A stretch of DNA of 64,000 nucleotides from Antennarius striatus (GCF_040054535.1 NC_090796.1:16342501-16406500); one strand, 5' to 3'. Shown: positions 1 through 12,492, counted from the first letter of the stretch. The notes: generated by a model from the letters alone, not told the origin. Numbers and translations: made by a program.

Positions 1-1457
1 AAAGTCACTACGCAAACCACCATGGGCGCCAAGAACCTCGATTTAAAGGGTATGCACACAAACACAAGCCATGCTTTGGGTTGGAGCAGCTGCAGGGGAA
101 AGAGGAGCGCTTGCTAACAAAGCGATAAGCAGATGGGCGATTTCCACTAAGTCTGAGCAAACTTTGTCTGCCGACTGTGGATTTTCAAAGGCTGATACAA
201 TAATGATAGTTCAGGGGAAGGAGGACGATGATTCATCAGCCAATATTGACTCAATATTTGATTTTATTAGAAAGTGGATAACAGCTAAAGTCAAAAATAC
301 CAAAATAAACAAACCCTCTTCTCTCCATCGATGACGCACGCTTTGACAGCTGCACCGTCAAACTCAGAAATGTCATTTCCCTCCAATCTGATGCGTTCAG
401 CTTTTTATTCTTTAATTCTAGGAAACTGGAGAAAAACTTTTATAATCACAGTATTTTCCACACTATAAAGCGCACTGGATTATAAAGCGCACTGGATTAT
501 AAGGTGTGTCTCATTGTAAAGTGCATCAGATTATGAAGTGCACTGGATTATAAAATGCTTCTGATTGTAAGGTGCATCCGATTGTAAGGCGCACTGGATT
601 ATAAAGTGCACTGGATTATAAAGCGCACCGGATTATAAAGCGCACTGGATTATAAAATGCATCTGATTATAAAGCGCATCAGATTATAAAGTGCACTGGA
701 TTATAAAGTGCACTGGATTATAAAGTGCACTGGATTATAGAGCGCACTGGATTATAAAGTGCACCTTCAATGATTGTTCTATTTTAAAACTGTTTTCACC
801 AGATTAGGGCGCACCGTATTATAAGGCCCATAAAATGAAAACTAGTGTCTGGTGGTTTTATGCGTCCAGTAGATTGAGCTGCGCTGACGGGATTACATTC
901 ACGACTCTGCAGCCTTTGCTCCAGCCCAGTAAACATCCGCAGCCCTGACGCCGATTCATTCCTTGCGTTTCTTGCGGTCAGGTGACCTGTACATCGGGGG
1001 CGTCTCCAAAGAGATGTACAGAGACCTGCCTAAGCTGGTCCACTCCAGGGAGGGATTCCAGGGTTGCCTGGCAACGGTCGATCTAAACGGCCGGCTGCCT
1101 GACCTTCTGGCCGACGCCTTAGCAACCATGGGACAAGTGGAGAGGGGCTGCGAAGGTGAGTCCCGCCCCGCCTCCGGTCCCCCCACCCCCCGGCGCCTCT
1201 GTTATCCCACTGACGCACCTTTTTGGTCTATTGTGTGTAAATTTGACTCTTTCTTCTCACCTCCTCCTTTTTATTTATTTATTTTTTTTGTCTTTCTTTG
1301 CATTGTCTCCGCTCTCAGCGGCTCACAGGCATCCGTGTGCGTTGACTAACCATCTAACTTTAATTTGCTTGTCTTGCTTTTTGTTTTGTTTTGGCCGACA
1401 AAAGTTACATTGATGAAAGCTGACTTGCAAGGTATATCGCTTTGTGTGAGCATGTGA

Positions 1458-1522
<65 letters not shown>

Positions 1523-2244
1523 AGGGAGGAAATGCGTGCGTGTGTGTGTGTGTGTGTAGCGTGTATTGAATCTACCCAGTGGTGTCTAGTCTTGTGTGGA
1601 TCCCAGTGATCCAGAGTCAGAGGTCAAGAGGTGACCTGTCCTCTCCTTAGCCGCCATGGTGACATCATCACAGTCGTGACATCACCACCGCTTGACTTGA
1701 GTTCAGCTCCACCACCCGGGTTGCTAAGCAGCATGCCGTCTAACCCACCCCCCACCCCCACCCCCCACCACCACCTCCACTCCTACTGACTCCCAACTTA
1801 AACCTCAATACTCGGTTTGTGAATCATTTCACAGCCGTTCCTCCTCGCCTCGAGTTGGAGGAGCAGCGAAGGAGAACTAATTTTAGAGCTTTGACATTCT
1901 CCTCCGGTGTGGATTCCGCACGAGGCCGGGTGGGAACGGTGACAGACTGCCGAAGAGAGAGTATTGACACCGAGACATTAAACATAACTCTGACCTCTTA
2001 TGTTTAACTCCTCCTCCTGTCCTTGCCCGACTCATCCAGCCTCGCCATCTGCATGCGCTCCACATCTGACTCTTCTCACCTTGTAGCACAGATTCCACTC
2101 CAGTTTCACTTAAGTTAAGCAAACGTGAGCCTTTGCCCACGAAACATCTGAGTTATTCCGACTAATCCTACTAATCACGACATCATCAATGCTATTTTAA
2201 AAAAAAACGCTTCAAGGAAATGCGGTCTAACCGTAATCAGGTTC

Positions 2245-2275
<31 letters not shown>

Positions 2276-5200
2276 GGGGCTCCAGACGAAATCAAAAGAA
2301 TGGGTGTTGATTTACGTTCATCTAATTTTTTGCCCCCGCGTCTCTCGCTGCAGGTCCCAGCACCACATGTCAAGAGGATTCCTGCTCCAATCAGGGCGTG
2401 TGTTTGCAGCAGTGGGAGGGCTTCACCTGCGACTGCAGCATGACTTCCTACGCCGGGCCGCTCTGCAACGACGGTGAGTCTTTACAATGTTTTATATGTG
2501 CATTTCTTCAGATCCACCACCTGGGGGCGCTGTCATATGTTGACTGATTTGGCACATTGAGAAGCGTTTTGGTGGAAACTGATTCATCTTCAGGAACAAG
2601 AAAACATGAGTAACTGTTGACATTTACTGTTTTTATGAGTTTTTAATGCACCTTTGTTCCTCCCAAACAAATTAAAACAGCGTGTGTGTCTTTAAAGTGC
2701 TCTAAACCAGCAGATCACATGACTTATTTTATAAATGCATATAATTGAAGTTGCAATGGTATTTTCTCAAAATGTAATTCCATGAATTCCCTGACAGATA
2801 AAGTATTAGTTAATTTAGAAATAGTATGGTTTTAAAATAAAATAAAAAAGAGGCCTGTTTAGTGTGTTAAAAACATTTTGCACTGATTAATTTTAAAAAT
2901 TCACCCCAGAAAAATAATAAAAGGACGCTCTGGATGGAGGTTCTGATGTTGTTGCTTATCTTTCTGGAGCAGCTGGGACCACCTACATCTTTGGCCGCGA
3001 TGGGGGGGTGGTGGTCTACACGTGGCCCCCGAACGAGCGTCCCAGCACCAGGGCGGACCGTCTGGCCTTGGGCTTCAGCACCCAGCAGAAACACGCCATC
3101 CTGCTGCGGGTGGACAGCGCGTCCGGCCTGGGAGACTACCTCCAGCTGCAGATCGTAAGTCCACCTCCAAACACCACTGGCGTGAACATGAAATAAATGT
3201 TTTTTACATGACCCCACCCCCTCCCCCATCGTCTCCGCCCTCCCCCAGGACAAAGGTAACATCCGAGTGGTGTTCAACGTCGGCACGGACGACATCAACA
3301 TCGAGGAGAGCTCCAAGTTCGTCAACGACGGGAAGTACCATATAATTCGCTTCACGCGCAGCGGAGGCAATGCCACCCTCCAACTGGACGACCTGCCTGT
3401 CATAGAGCGCTACCCCTCAGGTAGGCACTGCCCCGCCCACATAAGCCCCACCCACTGAGCCACCACAGCACTGCCTGTCCCGGGACAGAGTTTAGTCCAA
3501 ACGGAGCCCCTCCCTGTTTATTTCCTATCAATGTCTGAGGTCGAGGAATACAACCGGCAGCCTTGTTTCATGTTATTGTGTTGGAAATGAAATATGTGTT
3601 GATCTGGTATGACTTTTTAAACCATAAAAATTGAGTTCGCTTTTACAATAGCTAGCATATATAGCCCAGCTATGTCATGTCAGGCCTGTTAAATAGTGTT
3701 AAAGGTAATTTTATGAAAATATTCAATCGGTGGTTTTTTCCTCACCATAAAAGAAAATAATAACAGTTGGTGCATTTTTGGACAAACAATAATTTAAAAA
3801 ACATGTTATATATATATATATATATATATACGTATATATATTTTGAGTTAAATGTTGAACTAAAATAAGGAAAAAAGTGTAAAAGTGTTTTTTTTGTTTG
3901 TTTTGAACATAGTCTTTGTTTTTACATGTTGTTTTGGTTTTTTTTATATATATATTTAAAGTGGTAACCCTTAGCTTGCAGTCTTTAACGCAATCCAGAT
4001 AGCTAAAATGCTAAATGCTAGTGGTTGTTGAGGTGTGTGTGAGGGTTCTTCCTGTATGTAACTCTAAACGCAGTCATCTAGAACAGGATGTGGCAGCTGT
4101 AACTTTATTTCCCTGTGCTCTTTCAGATGTTAACCCCTGAAATGTCTCTTTAAATTAAACCCAATGAACAGAGAGTAAGAGTCTGCTCACTGGAAACATA
4201 GTCGATTCCTCTTCTGTCAGCGCATCAACCTTATCTCAACGCAGTGGCATGCTAACAATGAGCAGACCATTACTTTCTTTTCATTGCTGTTCTTTTTGTA
4301 TCCAGCTCCTGTACCAGTTTGGATGTGCGTAATTACTACTTGTGTTTTCATCTCTAAATTTAAAGGCAACATTGATAACGAGCGCCTGGCCATCGCCAGA
4401 CAGCGAATCCCCTATCGGCTCGGTCGAGTAGTTGACGATTGGCTACTCGACAAAGGTAAAAACCCTGATTAAAATTCCTTAAAACTTTCAGCTTTAAAAA
4501 ATACAATTTGAAGACAGTTTACTTTATTGTGCACCATCAACTAACATCTAAAAATCTAAATCCATAACTAAGTATTTTAAAAGTTGATCAGCTCTAGTGT
4601 GTAATAATGTGTAAACTGTAGTGCCTGTGAACGTATCTTGTTAGTGTGTATATGATAATATCAGGTTAAAGGGACGATGGAGAGATTTAAATGTGAATAA
4701 ATCAGAAAGTAGACCAGAAGTACTGATAAAAGATGCTTTGTTAATAATGCTGTTTATCATCAAGTTGTAAACTATAAAGCATTTATTAAAGAATATATGT
4801 AATTTTGTCATCAAATTAAAATACACGTACATATTGTGATACGTAAGAATTATGTAAATTTTGAAATGACTTAATAGAGCGATGCTTTTATTTTGAAAAA
4901 AGAAAAAAAAAAGTAAAAGTTTTTCCTCTTTAAACTTCAGCAGAGCTCCTTAAATTAGCCTCTAGTCCCTTTAACAGTGACAGTGCTAGAGCTTATGACC
5001 TGTGCATGCTTCATAGAGCTGTTAGAGCAGCTCGTAGAACCTGTCTCTCTGTCTTGCCTGTCTGTCTGTCTGCTCCTTTCAAACACAACGTCGTGTCGCA
5101 CCGCCATCAACGCAGCCCGCCATCTGTCGGCCCCCGTCTTCTCGGGGCCTTTTCTGACTCCTCTCATCTGCTGCCTCCTCTTCCTCCTTCTGTTCTTTTG

Positions 5201-7448
5201 CCCACTCATCCTCCTCCTCTTCATCCTCCTCTTCCTCTCTCTCTCTCTCTCTCTCCACGGTTTCTCCACGGCTTCGCCCATGCTTGATCTATCCCATTCT
5301 CTGACCACGGCTCGGGGGCGTGACACTCAGACACTCTCCTGTGTGTGTGTGTGTGTGACCGTTGGCGTGTGTGTGCAAATTCCTCCCTGGTGTGTTTCTG
5401 TGTGTGTGTGTTTGGGATGTGTGTGTGTGTGTGTCCACGTAGGTCGTCAGCTGACCATCTTCAACAGCCAGACGACGGTGCGCGTTGGCGGCGGCGAGCG
5501 GAGCGCGGGTATGTTCCAGGGTCAGCTGTCGGGGCTCTACTACAACGGCCTCCGCATCCTCAACATGGCCGCCGAGGGCCACCCCCACATCAGGGTGGAG
5601 GGCAGCGCGCGATTGGTCGGCGACATGCCGTCCTCCTCCATCACGCCGCAGTCCAGCGCCGCGGCCGGGGGCAACCGCTCCGACTCCGCCCCTTCCATCA
5701 GTGACATCACCACCACCACCGCCACCAACAGGAAGCAGGGCTCCACGCAGCAGGTGGGCAGCGTCGCTGTGTGATTAAAACGCCTCTTTATTGGTTACAT
5801 CTTCACAACCGTTGGAGATGGAGAGAGGAAAGAAAGGCGATGACCTTGACCTTGAGAAAAACAGGGTCGAGGTCAAATTTCAACTTTTGTACATTTTTTT
5901 TGCGCATATCTCAGGAAACAAAAAAGGCGTTATATTCAGGGAGGCAAGGGGATGAAAATTACATCACAACCTTGACCCTGAAAAACTAGGTCAAGGTCAA
6001 ATTTTCATTTTCATACCTTTTTTGGTACACATTTTGAAACCTGATGAGATACAGTCACAAAACAAACACTTTCAGGAAGCCAGGGGCACAAAAATGTGTA
6101 GGTCAGGGTCAAATGTTGAAGTCGGGGGTGTCGCGGGATGTTGCAGTGTCTGACTGCCTTGTTTCTTCGTGAATTTAGCGGAGGGATGGACGAGCACCCG
6201 TGCGTCCGTTCATCCCGAAGATGGAACGAATAGATTTGTGTGGCGTTTTTTTTTTTTTCGGACTTTAACTGCAAAACTTTTGAAATCTTAATCTCCATCT
6301 TTGAAATCGGGTTGAAATCACCATAATTCATTCTTACAGTCTTCACCTGGCCTTTGACCCCCCCCCCCCGCCTGGTCCGGTTTTGCAGCAGCAGAGTGAC
6401 TGAATGAGTTTAACCACTCCTTTACAATCCTCACATACCCACATCCACGTTATTTCTCCGTGTGAACGTACTCCAGCAGACTCTTGACTAACTCATCTCC
6501 ACCCATTAAATGGCAGGAAGGGGAACGTTTGCGTTAATGGATGCTGTAATAGTTTTTCCATAATATGCATCTAGTAAAACGACGCCGATGGGACTCCGTA
6601 ATCTTAACACATAAAGGTTATTGAAGCGGTTTTGTTTTTTTAAGCAGATGCCGCTGCAGGAGGAGCGTTATCGGGAGCGGCATCGGCGGCGGCGGCGGCG
6701 GCGGCGGCTCTATTGTTCACAACCCGACTCTTTGTGGGCGTCTGTGTGCTGCAGCTCTTCTCTATTATAAAACTCTGCCTGCCTGCCGCACTGGAAGATT
6801 TTTTATTTATTTATTTATTTATATTCCTTTCCCCGATGATACAAGTTGCCATGGCGATAGTGAGCCCCACTACCCGCCTCCTGCGCGCCCCCCTCTCCCA
6901 TCCAGACTCCCATAGAGAGAATGGCTCCTCTGTGTATCAACCGCCAGCTGTTTCAGGCATAAATAATAGAACGCCGAGCTAAGCCTTGAGCATCAATAAT
7001 GGATACCGGAGCGGGACGGGGGTGGTGGCGCCGCTTTCGCTCTTCTTCACACCCTCGCCCCCTTTCCTTCCTGTTGATCCCCCCCCCCACCTTTTTTTAA
7101 AACAATCTATTCTTACGCCGATGCCGGCGGAGAAGTAGGTCAGATCCAGTGTCTGCTCACCGTGCTGCAGTGTGTGTGTGTGTGTGTGTGCATAAGTTAA
7201 ATACCCCCGCGGGGTATTAGTGTGGTTAAAGAGGAACGTGCAGATGATCGTGAGCGCAACATCTCCGCTTCCTTCCTCGCTTTTTCGTCGTATTTGGTTC
7301 CCGACTTGCTGACAAACTGTAATAAGAGCAGAAGATGCCCGTCCTCCCCATCCTTGCTGAAAACCAAAAAAAAAATCTCTACTGAGGCTTTTTGAGCGTT
7401 GCTTGGCAACCAAACCTGGCCTCCTGGTGAAGAGAAGGAGCCCAGAAT

Positions 7449-7506
<58 letters not shown>

Positions 7507-7760
7507 TTTCAGGTGAATTGAGAACAATAGGCAGGAGTTGCTGCCGGTTGCATCAGAGGAGGGGCAGCGAGGCGGCGCTCAGGAATCGATTTCCTGCCTG
7601 TGTTTTGGGTCCGTGTTGAAGCCGACCGCGTGTTCTTCATCACGCGTGTACCCCTACTGTACCTCCCAGCACCAGAAACATGTGATGCACCCCCTCCTGG
7701 AGTCCACACTTTAATCATTTTTCATATGTGGGGGGAGATTAATAATGCAGGAGGAGAAAG

Positions 7761-7840
<80 letters not shown>

Positions 7841-8394
7841 CTGATGTGAAGACTGATCGAAGAAACCCGAGACTCAGTGCTGACGCCTGATTGGCTCCCA
7901 GGAACCACCTGACCCAGACTCTTTCACAACATCCCTCTCCGTTTGTCCTCCCTTCTCCTCATCTCCCCATCTTTTTCCTCCTGCCCCCCCCCCCGCCCGC
8001 TATCTCCTCCCTCGCTCGCTCTTCTTTTCCTTTATCCTCTCTCTCTTTTCCATATTTACCCCTCCCTCGCCTCCCCTCCCTCTCTGTGGTTGAGCTCCAG
8101 CGATAGGCTGCTAATGCAGGCGGGTGTTCGACTCTATCTCTCCATCTGCAGTAGTAGGGCTGGCGTTTTCTCTCCCCCCCCCCCCCGCCGTCAGGATCTA
8201 TTCATCCTCCTGCCAACTCCGTCCTGATTCGCTGGATGCCTCCGACGCGTCTTGAGCGGCGATCAACCGGCGGAGCATGTTTGTCTGCTTGTGCGGCGCT
8301 GGCGTGCGGACGTGTGTGTTTGATTTTCAGTTGTGAAAGTATAGCAGACAAGCTGTTGAATCTTCCTTCCGGAGGTGTGTGTGTGCGCGTGTGT

Positions 8395-8432
<38 letters not shown>

Positions 8433-9151
8433 ACGCAGCTATGTGTGAACTAGGCAGTCAGGGAGGCATGGACGGCCGGTGGCACTGCTCGGCTGCTCAG
8501 GTAGACGTCTCATGTTTTCCTTTTTCCTCATCTCCTCCTCGTCTCTGTGCGTTTTCTTGTCCGTCGTTGTGTCAGCATGCTCTGATCGATCAATAGTTCA
8601 ATCAATAGTCGAATTAGGCGATCAGCTGAGAGGAAGGGGCCCTGCTTTTGTTTTAGCTGGATGTGAAGCGGGTTCCTACAGAGGGCATGTCGGTGTGTTT
8701 GGGATCAATAGTCAAAGCGTGGTGGCTGGTTATTGATCGCTGACAGTCAGGGGTGATGTGTTGCCTCCTGACTGATTGGTTCTGGTGCTATTTGGATCCT
8801 GGGGGGGGGTGGGGGTTATTGAGCGGTTGGATTCCAGAGGCTAAACATCAGACAGCTCAGTGGGCAGAGCTGATGGGAAAGGCGTCGATAGAGAGTCTAA
8901 AACTCAAAGAATCTCTTTTATTTATTTATTTTACGTTATAATCGGTTAAACCTGGTTTGAAAAGAAGATTTCAGGAAACGACCCCCCCCCCCCCTCCAGC
9001 ACCTTTGATTCTGTTCTGGTTGTAATCCGTCTCTCTTTTTTTTTTTTTTGTATGGCTCCGCCGCTGCCCCTTTTATTCTTTAAAAACATCCACTGCAATG
9101 CATCACAATCCAATTTTAATTTAACGCTGGCACCGAACGCCCCGTGTGATT

Positions 9152-9190
<39 letters not shown>

Positions 9191-9286
9191 TGTGATCGCT
9201 CCGAGGCGAGCGATGTTTAACAGTATTTCATGAATATGCGGCGCCCCATTAGTGCGGTGTTAAGTGAAGACCGCGGCACTTTGAAG

Positions 9287-9318
<32 letters not shown>

Positions 9319-9692
9319 TTCTGTCATCTTCTTTGTCTTTTTACTCCCAAATTACCCCCTCACTAAAAAAAAAAAAATCCTCTCCATCCTCCCCCTTTTC
9401 CGACCCTTCTGAGGGCGCACACACTCCTTTTACTTCTTTTTTTTTTTTTTTACTCCCTATCATTTCTAACGGCCTGAACTTAGAGTTGCCATGGCAACAA
9501 GAGGAGCGGGGGATCTTGAGGGTTGTTTTTTTTTTTTTTCTTCTCCCAGACGAGGGAGCGCAGCAGAGAGGAGCTGCAGGTTAGCGGCAGATAGAAGCGG
9601 GTTATCGACACGCTTCCTCCTCCTCCTCTTCCTCGGCTCTAGCCTTCATTCTGGGGGAGAGGAGTGTTAGAGAATGGGAGGGATGATGTGTG

Positions 9693-9729
<37 letters not shown>

Positions 9730-10575
9730 TTTGTTCTTTGGTACGTGTGAATGACTTCATCCGTGTGTGTGTGTGTGTTTCCACCTGTCAGTCTGCAGAC
9801 GACCTGCTGGTGGCGTCGGCTGAGTGTCCCAGCGACGACGAAGACATTGACCCCTGTGACCCCAGCTCAGGTGAGGAACGCACCTCCACTTTCCCACCAG
9901 GAATTTTATTTATTTATTTATTTTTTCCATTCTGGGACTCCACTTCCTCCCTCGTCCCCCCCCCCCCATCTCCATTCAGCTTCCATACATCACCATCCTG
10001 CACCCTGCGTGTGTCACGCGGTGTCGGATGCATGTAATAAAAGCTGATATAATGCTCACCTGTGCGCCCCCCCCCCCCTCCCAACACGCTGTAACATAAT
10101 CTGTTTACACATAATGTGATAATGAAACAGCTTTTGGCTGCAGCTTGTAGAATAAATGCATGTCAAATAATTCACCCCCCCCCACCCACCCCCGGCTCCC
10201 CACTCATCACCTTGACACGTAATGCAGATTAATAATGTATGCGATGAGCTATATAATGTTCTTTATGTCGCAGCGCGCCCCCCCCTCCCAGAGGTGAAGG
10301 TGTTCCCGGGTCCGTCGGAGGTGGTGCGCGAGAGCAGCAGCACCACGGGGATGGTGGTGGGCATCGTGGCGGCCGCCGCCCTCTGCATCCTCATCCTCCT
10401 CTACGCCATGTACAAGTACCGCAACCGCGACGAAGGCTCGTACCACGTGGACGAGAGCCGCAACTACATCAGCAACTCGGCCACGCAGCCCAACGGCAGC
10501 GCCAAGGACAAGCCGCTGGGCATCGCCAAGATCTCCAAGAACAAGAAGAACAAAGACAAGGAGTACTACGTCTGA
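1..10575 (+). CDS. nrxn1: Neurexin-1, 3' portion of the gene (8 coding exons, 5' partial)
   Basis: Presynaptic single-pass adhesion receptor that binds neuroligins, LRRTMs and cerebellins. Exons I place by GT-AG sites and frame: 1-49 (cut by the window edge), 982-1155, 2354-2473, 2973-3154, 3249-3420, 4366-4455, 5443-5753 and 9792-10575 region (9792-9870 and 10274-10575). The translation runs from the end of LNS5 ([10 protein letters not shown]-like, then [19 protein letters not shown]), through EGF3 ([19 protein letters not shown]) and LNS6 (TYIFG...[13 protein letters not shown]), to a Thr-rich stalk, an acidic segment ([10 protein letters not shown]), the transmembrane helix ([20 protein letters not shown]) and a cytoplasmic tail ending in KDKEYYV, the PDZ ligand. 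The IDPC acidic segment and [11 protein letters not shown] tail fit NRXN1 better than NRXN2 or NRXN3, and adjacency to fshr agrees. Which teleost duplicate (nrxn1a or nrxn1b) it is cannot be told from this window. Confidence 0.96.
449..835 (+). repeat. MITE-like element expanded into a minisatellite (nrxn1 intron)
   Basis: The left end starts CAGTATTTTCCACACTATAA, the terminal sequence shared with copies at 51931-52098 and 53590-53735. Between about 470 and 765 a unit of roughly 16-17 bp (CACTGGATTATAAAGTG and variants) repeats nearly twenty times. After it the ordinary interior of the family resumes (CACCTTCAATGATTGTTCTA), and the right terminal repeat is lost. The repeat lies in the intron between exons 1-49 and 982-1155. 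Confidence 0.8.
1461..1555 (+). repeat. (GT)n microsatellite in nrxn1 intron
   Basis: A long GT run (about 1461-1519) and a second shorter run (about 1538-1556) are separated by a GA-rich linker. Similar (CA)n/(GT)n tracts occur about every 1-3 kb throughout the window. Confidence 0.9.
2474..2972 (+). other. nrxn1: Short nrxn1 intron at the position of the mammalian beta-neurexin promoter
   Basis: This 499-bp intron separates the EGF3 exon (ending CNDG) from the exon that begins AGTTYIF. In mammals the beta-neurexin first exon and promoter lie in the corresponding very large intron and splice to this same GTTYIF exon. Here the intron is AT-rich with scattered stops, and I see no ORF with a beta-like His-rich N-terminus ending in a usable donor of the right phase. 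A beta transcript, if made, must start elsewhere or use sequence I do not recognise. Confidence 0.6.
3809..3842 (+). repeat. (TA)n tract in nrxn1 intron
   Basis: An alternating TA run is interrupted once by CG, in the 945-bp intron 3421-4365. The rest of that intron is AT-rich with no recognisable feature. Confidence 0.85.
4366..4455 (+). CDS. nrxn1: nrxn1 alternative splice-site-4 (SS4) cassette exon
   Basis: This exon is exactly 90 nt, preceded by AG (4364-4365) and followed by GTAAAA. It encodes a 30-residue insert reading [19 protein letters not shown] then [10 protein letters not shown]. The insert matches the mammalian SS4 cassette in length and nearly in sequence, and sits between the two halves of LNS6. 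Skipping it keeps the frame, because the flanking exon 3249-3420 ends and exon 5443-5753 begins in the same phase. In mammals, SS4 inclusion switches partner choice among neuroligins, LRRTMs and cerebellins and is controlled by SAM68/SLM STAR proteins. A is frequent in the downstream intron, but no regulatory element is assigned here. Confidence 0.95.
5754..9791 (+). other. nrxn1: Large nrxn1 intron (4.0 kb), microsatellite-rich
   Basis: This is the intron between the stalk exon and the acidic-segment exon. It holds a degenerate TCAAGGTCA-containing repeat (5838-6130), a GGC run near 6680-6710, CA/GT tracts (7168-7190, 7449-7504, 7763-7838, 8400-8429, 9154-9187, 9698-9727) and long C-rich and CTCC-rich stretches. 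In mammals the short gamma-neurexin form starts downstream of SS4, but I see no exon here that I can assign to it. No convincing protein-coding sequence was found; the open frames are products of low-complexity repeats. Confidence 0.7.
5838..6130 (+). repeat. Degenerate tandem repeat, about 110-130 bp units, containing TCAAGGTCA motifs
   Basis: Three imperfect units carry TGACCTTGACCTTGA (5841-5855), CCTTGACCCTGAAAAAC (about 5970), TCAAGGTCA (5991-5999) and AGGTCAGGGTCAAATG (about 6100). They share interiors such as TTCAGGGAGGCAAGGGG and TTTCAGGAAGCCAGGGGC. I recognise it only as a repeat. The nonamer matches the extended half-site bound by SF-1 and ERR-type nuclear receptors. Confidence 0.6.
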
Positions 10576-10704
10576 GCGGCGCAGACACGTACGCAAACGC
10601 CTTTATATATAACGGTATCTGTACATAAATAGATATATAATTAAAAAAAAATCACACATACACGCCGACATAGACATGCTGATGTTAATGTTTACTCCAA
10701 TAAT

Positions 10705-10735
<31 letters not shown>

Positions 10736-10853
10736 AAGCACAAACACACACACACACACACACACAAACGCAGACTGGAAGGGCGTGACCCCTGAACTGT
10801 ACAGTATTTACCAATGAGCCTCATCGAGAGGGCGGGGCTCGCTTTATGATATG

Positions 10854-10885
<32 letters not shown>

Positions 10886-11286
10886 ATTCCAGATGATTTC
10901 AAAGAAAGCACCAGTTCAGAACCACTTTTTGGGACCAGTCCCCCCCCCACCCCCCCCACCAAGCGAAGCACATGTGGAGCGGCGGGACGAAAGATGATTT
11001 AGAGACAAGCACCAAGTGTCTCGGCCTTCGTCCGAAAGCACCGAGGACGCCGAGGAAACAAGCACACCTACCCCCCCTGAATGAGATGATGTGGGGGGGG
11101 GAGGCATAAAATCAGGGTGTCGCCGCAGAGACGGTGAGTTACGAGCGGGAGTGGGCGGAGCCAATGTGTTTACAGCGCCAGTACATCAGCCGAAAGACGA
11201 GTCAGCAGAAGAAAAAAGTGAGAGGTTGCTTCTCCCCTGGACGCTTCAGATGCTACCTACTGACACCAGTCCTGCACAGCTGTGTG

Positions 11287-11372
<86 letters not shown>

Positions 11373-11472
11373 GCAATGCAAAGGACCCACCATATCTTCT
11401 TGGGACTGAAGACTTTACGAGGAAAAACTAAAAGACAAACCGTCATGAGAACTGATCTGGCGATGCTAAAAC

Positions 11473-11505
<33 letters not shown>

Positions 11506-12420
11506 GAACATTTTGGGGAAGGGAGGGGGGAGGGGGTGTCTTATTGCACGTGAATTATCTTACTCCGTGTGATTTCTACCGCGTTGACTCTCCAGAGGTT
11601 ACACCGTACCGCCATGGCTTCAAAACGGCTTTTCAGTTGGCGGCGGGTGGGGGGGGGGTTTGCCAGTTGACCCGCCGCCGCCGCCGCCATCTGGAGCGTG
11701 CTGCATGCGTTGAGTCTGAGCCGTGCTGAGTGGTGGCGTGGGGGGGGGGTCCACAGGTGGTAGGTTTGTTTGGGACGGATGGGGGTTACAGTAGGCCACA
11801 CCTGATTTCATTGGCTGTCCTCTCGGCGCCCCCCCCCCCTTTTTCTTGGCCACGCTATTGGTCGCTCATGGCGTGACCGACGCGGGACGGCGGTGTGGTC
11901 GTGTCGGGGGGGGTTGTGTGTGTGGGGGGGGACTGTTGCAGTGTCTGAGCCCTCTGCAGCCGATGCATCCATACAAAACGTGCCATGATAGAAACACGCC
12001 CCTCCAGTTCTTCCAGCCATTCAGATGCATGCAAACGCGAGCAGGGCGGGGAAAAACGACAGGAAACGGACTGTGAGAAGAATTTCAAAATAAAGTTAAC
12101 ATATTCCCGTGTTCTCTCCATCCTTAACTGGCCTTCTAACCTCCTCCTCCTCTTCTTTTCCTCTTGTTTAACACCTTCCTCTCTTCTTCCTCCATCTATC
12201 GCTTTCTTTTTCCCTCATCGTTGTGTTGCCATCGGAAACAAAGGAGGTGTCTTCGACCAATCGGATTCTCCATCTAGGTGTTCATTAACCATGTTTATTT
12301 TCTATATGTACAATTTTTCTACAGTATTTACTTTTATTTTTATTGTTACGGTTCTTTGATGAACATAAAGTGGAAATTTATTATGAAAAATAGTTTTGAA
12401 GATTAACGAGTAAATAAAAT
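10576..12420 (+). other. nrxn1: nrxn1 3' UTR (probable), with several CA tracts
   Basis: Sequence after the nrxn1 stop carries CA runs at about 10707-10728, 10745-10765, 10855-10882 and 11288-11370, an (ATG)n run at 11474-11502 and G-rich stretches. An AATAAA at 12413-12418 is a candidate polyadenylation signal. The UTR end is an inference; no transcript evidence is available. Confidence 0.5.
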
Positions 12421-12436
12421 ATTACCCAAGAGATCC

Positions 12437-12492
<56 letters not shown>

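Noticed and set aside
2934-2972. ATG with a hydrophobic stretch ([13 protein letters not shown]) just before the nrxn1 LNS6 exon, looking like a beta-type signal peptide
   Set aside because: It runs into the exon in the wrong frame and gives no neurexin sequence.
4977-5774. 265-codon open frame across the nrxn1 stalk exon
   Set aside because: Only 5443-5753 is exon. The upstream part is CT-rich and GT-repeat sequence that happens to be open, containing the intron and acceptor.
7197-7890. Several open frames rich in Cys-Val or Thr-His
   Set aside because: Translations of (GT)n/(CA)n microsatellites in an nrxn1 intron. The same applies to those at 11091-11477, 14215-14498, 21221-21344 and 56313-56585.
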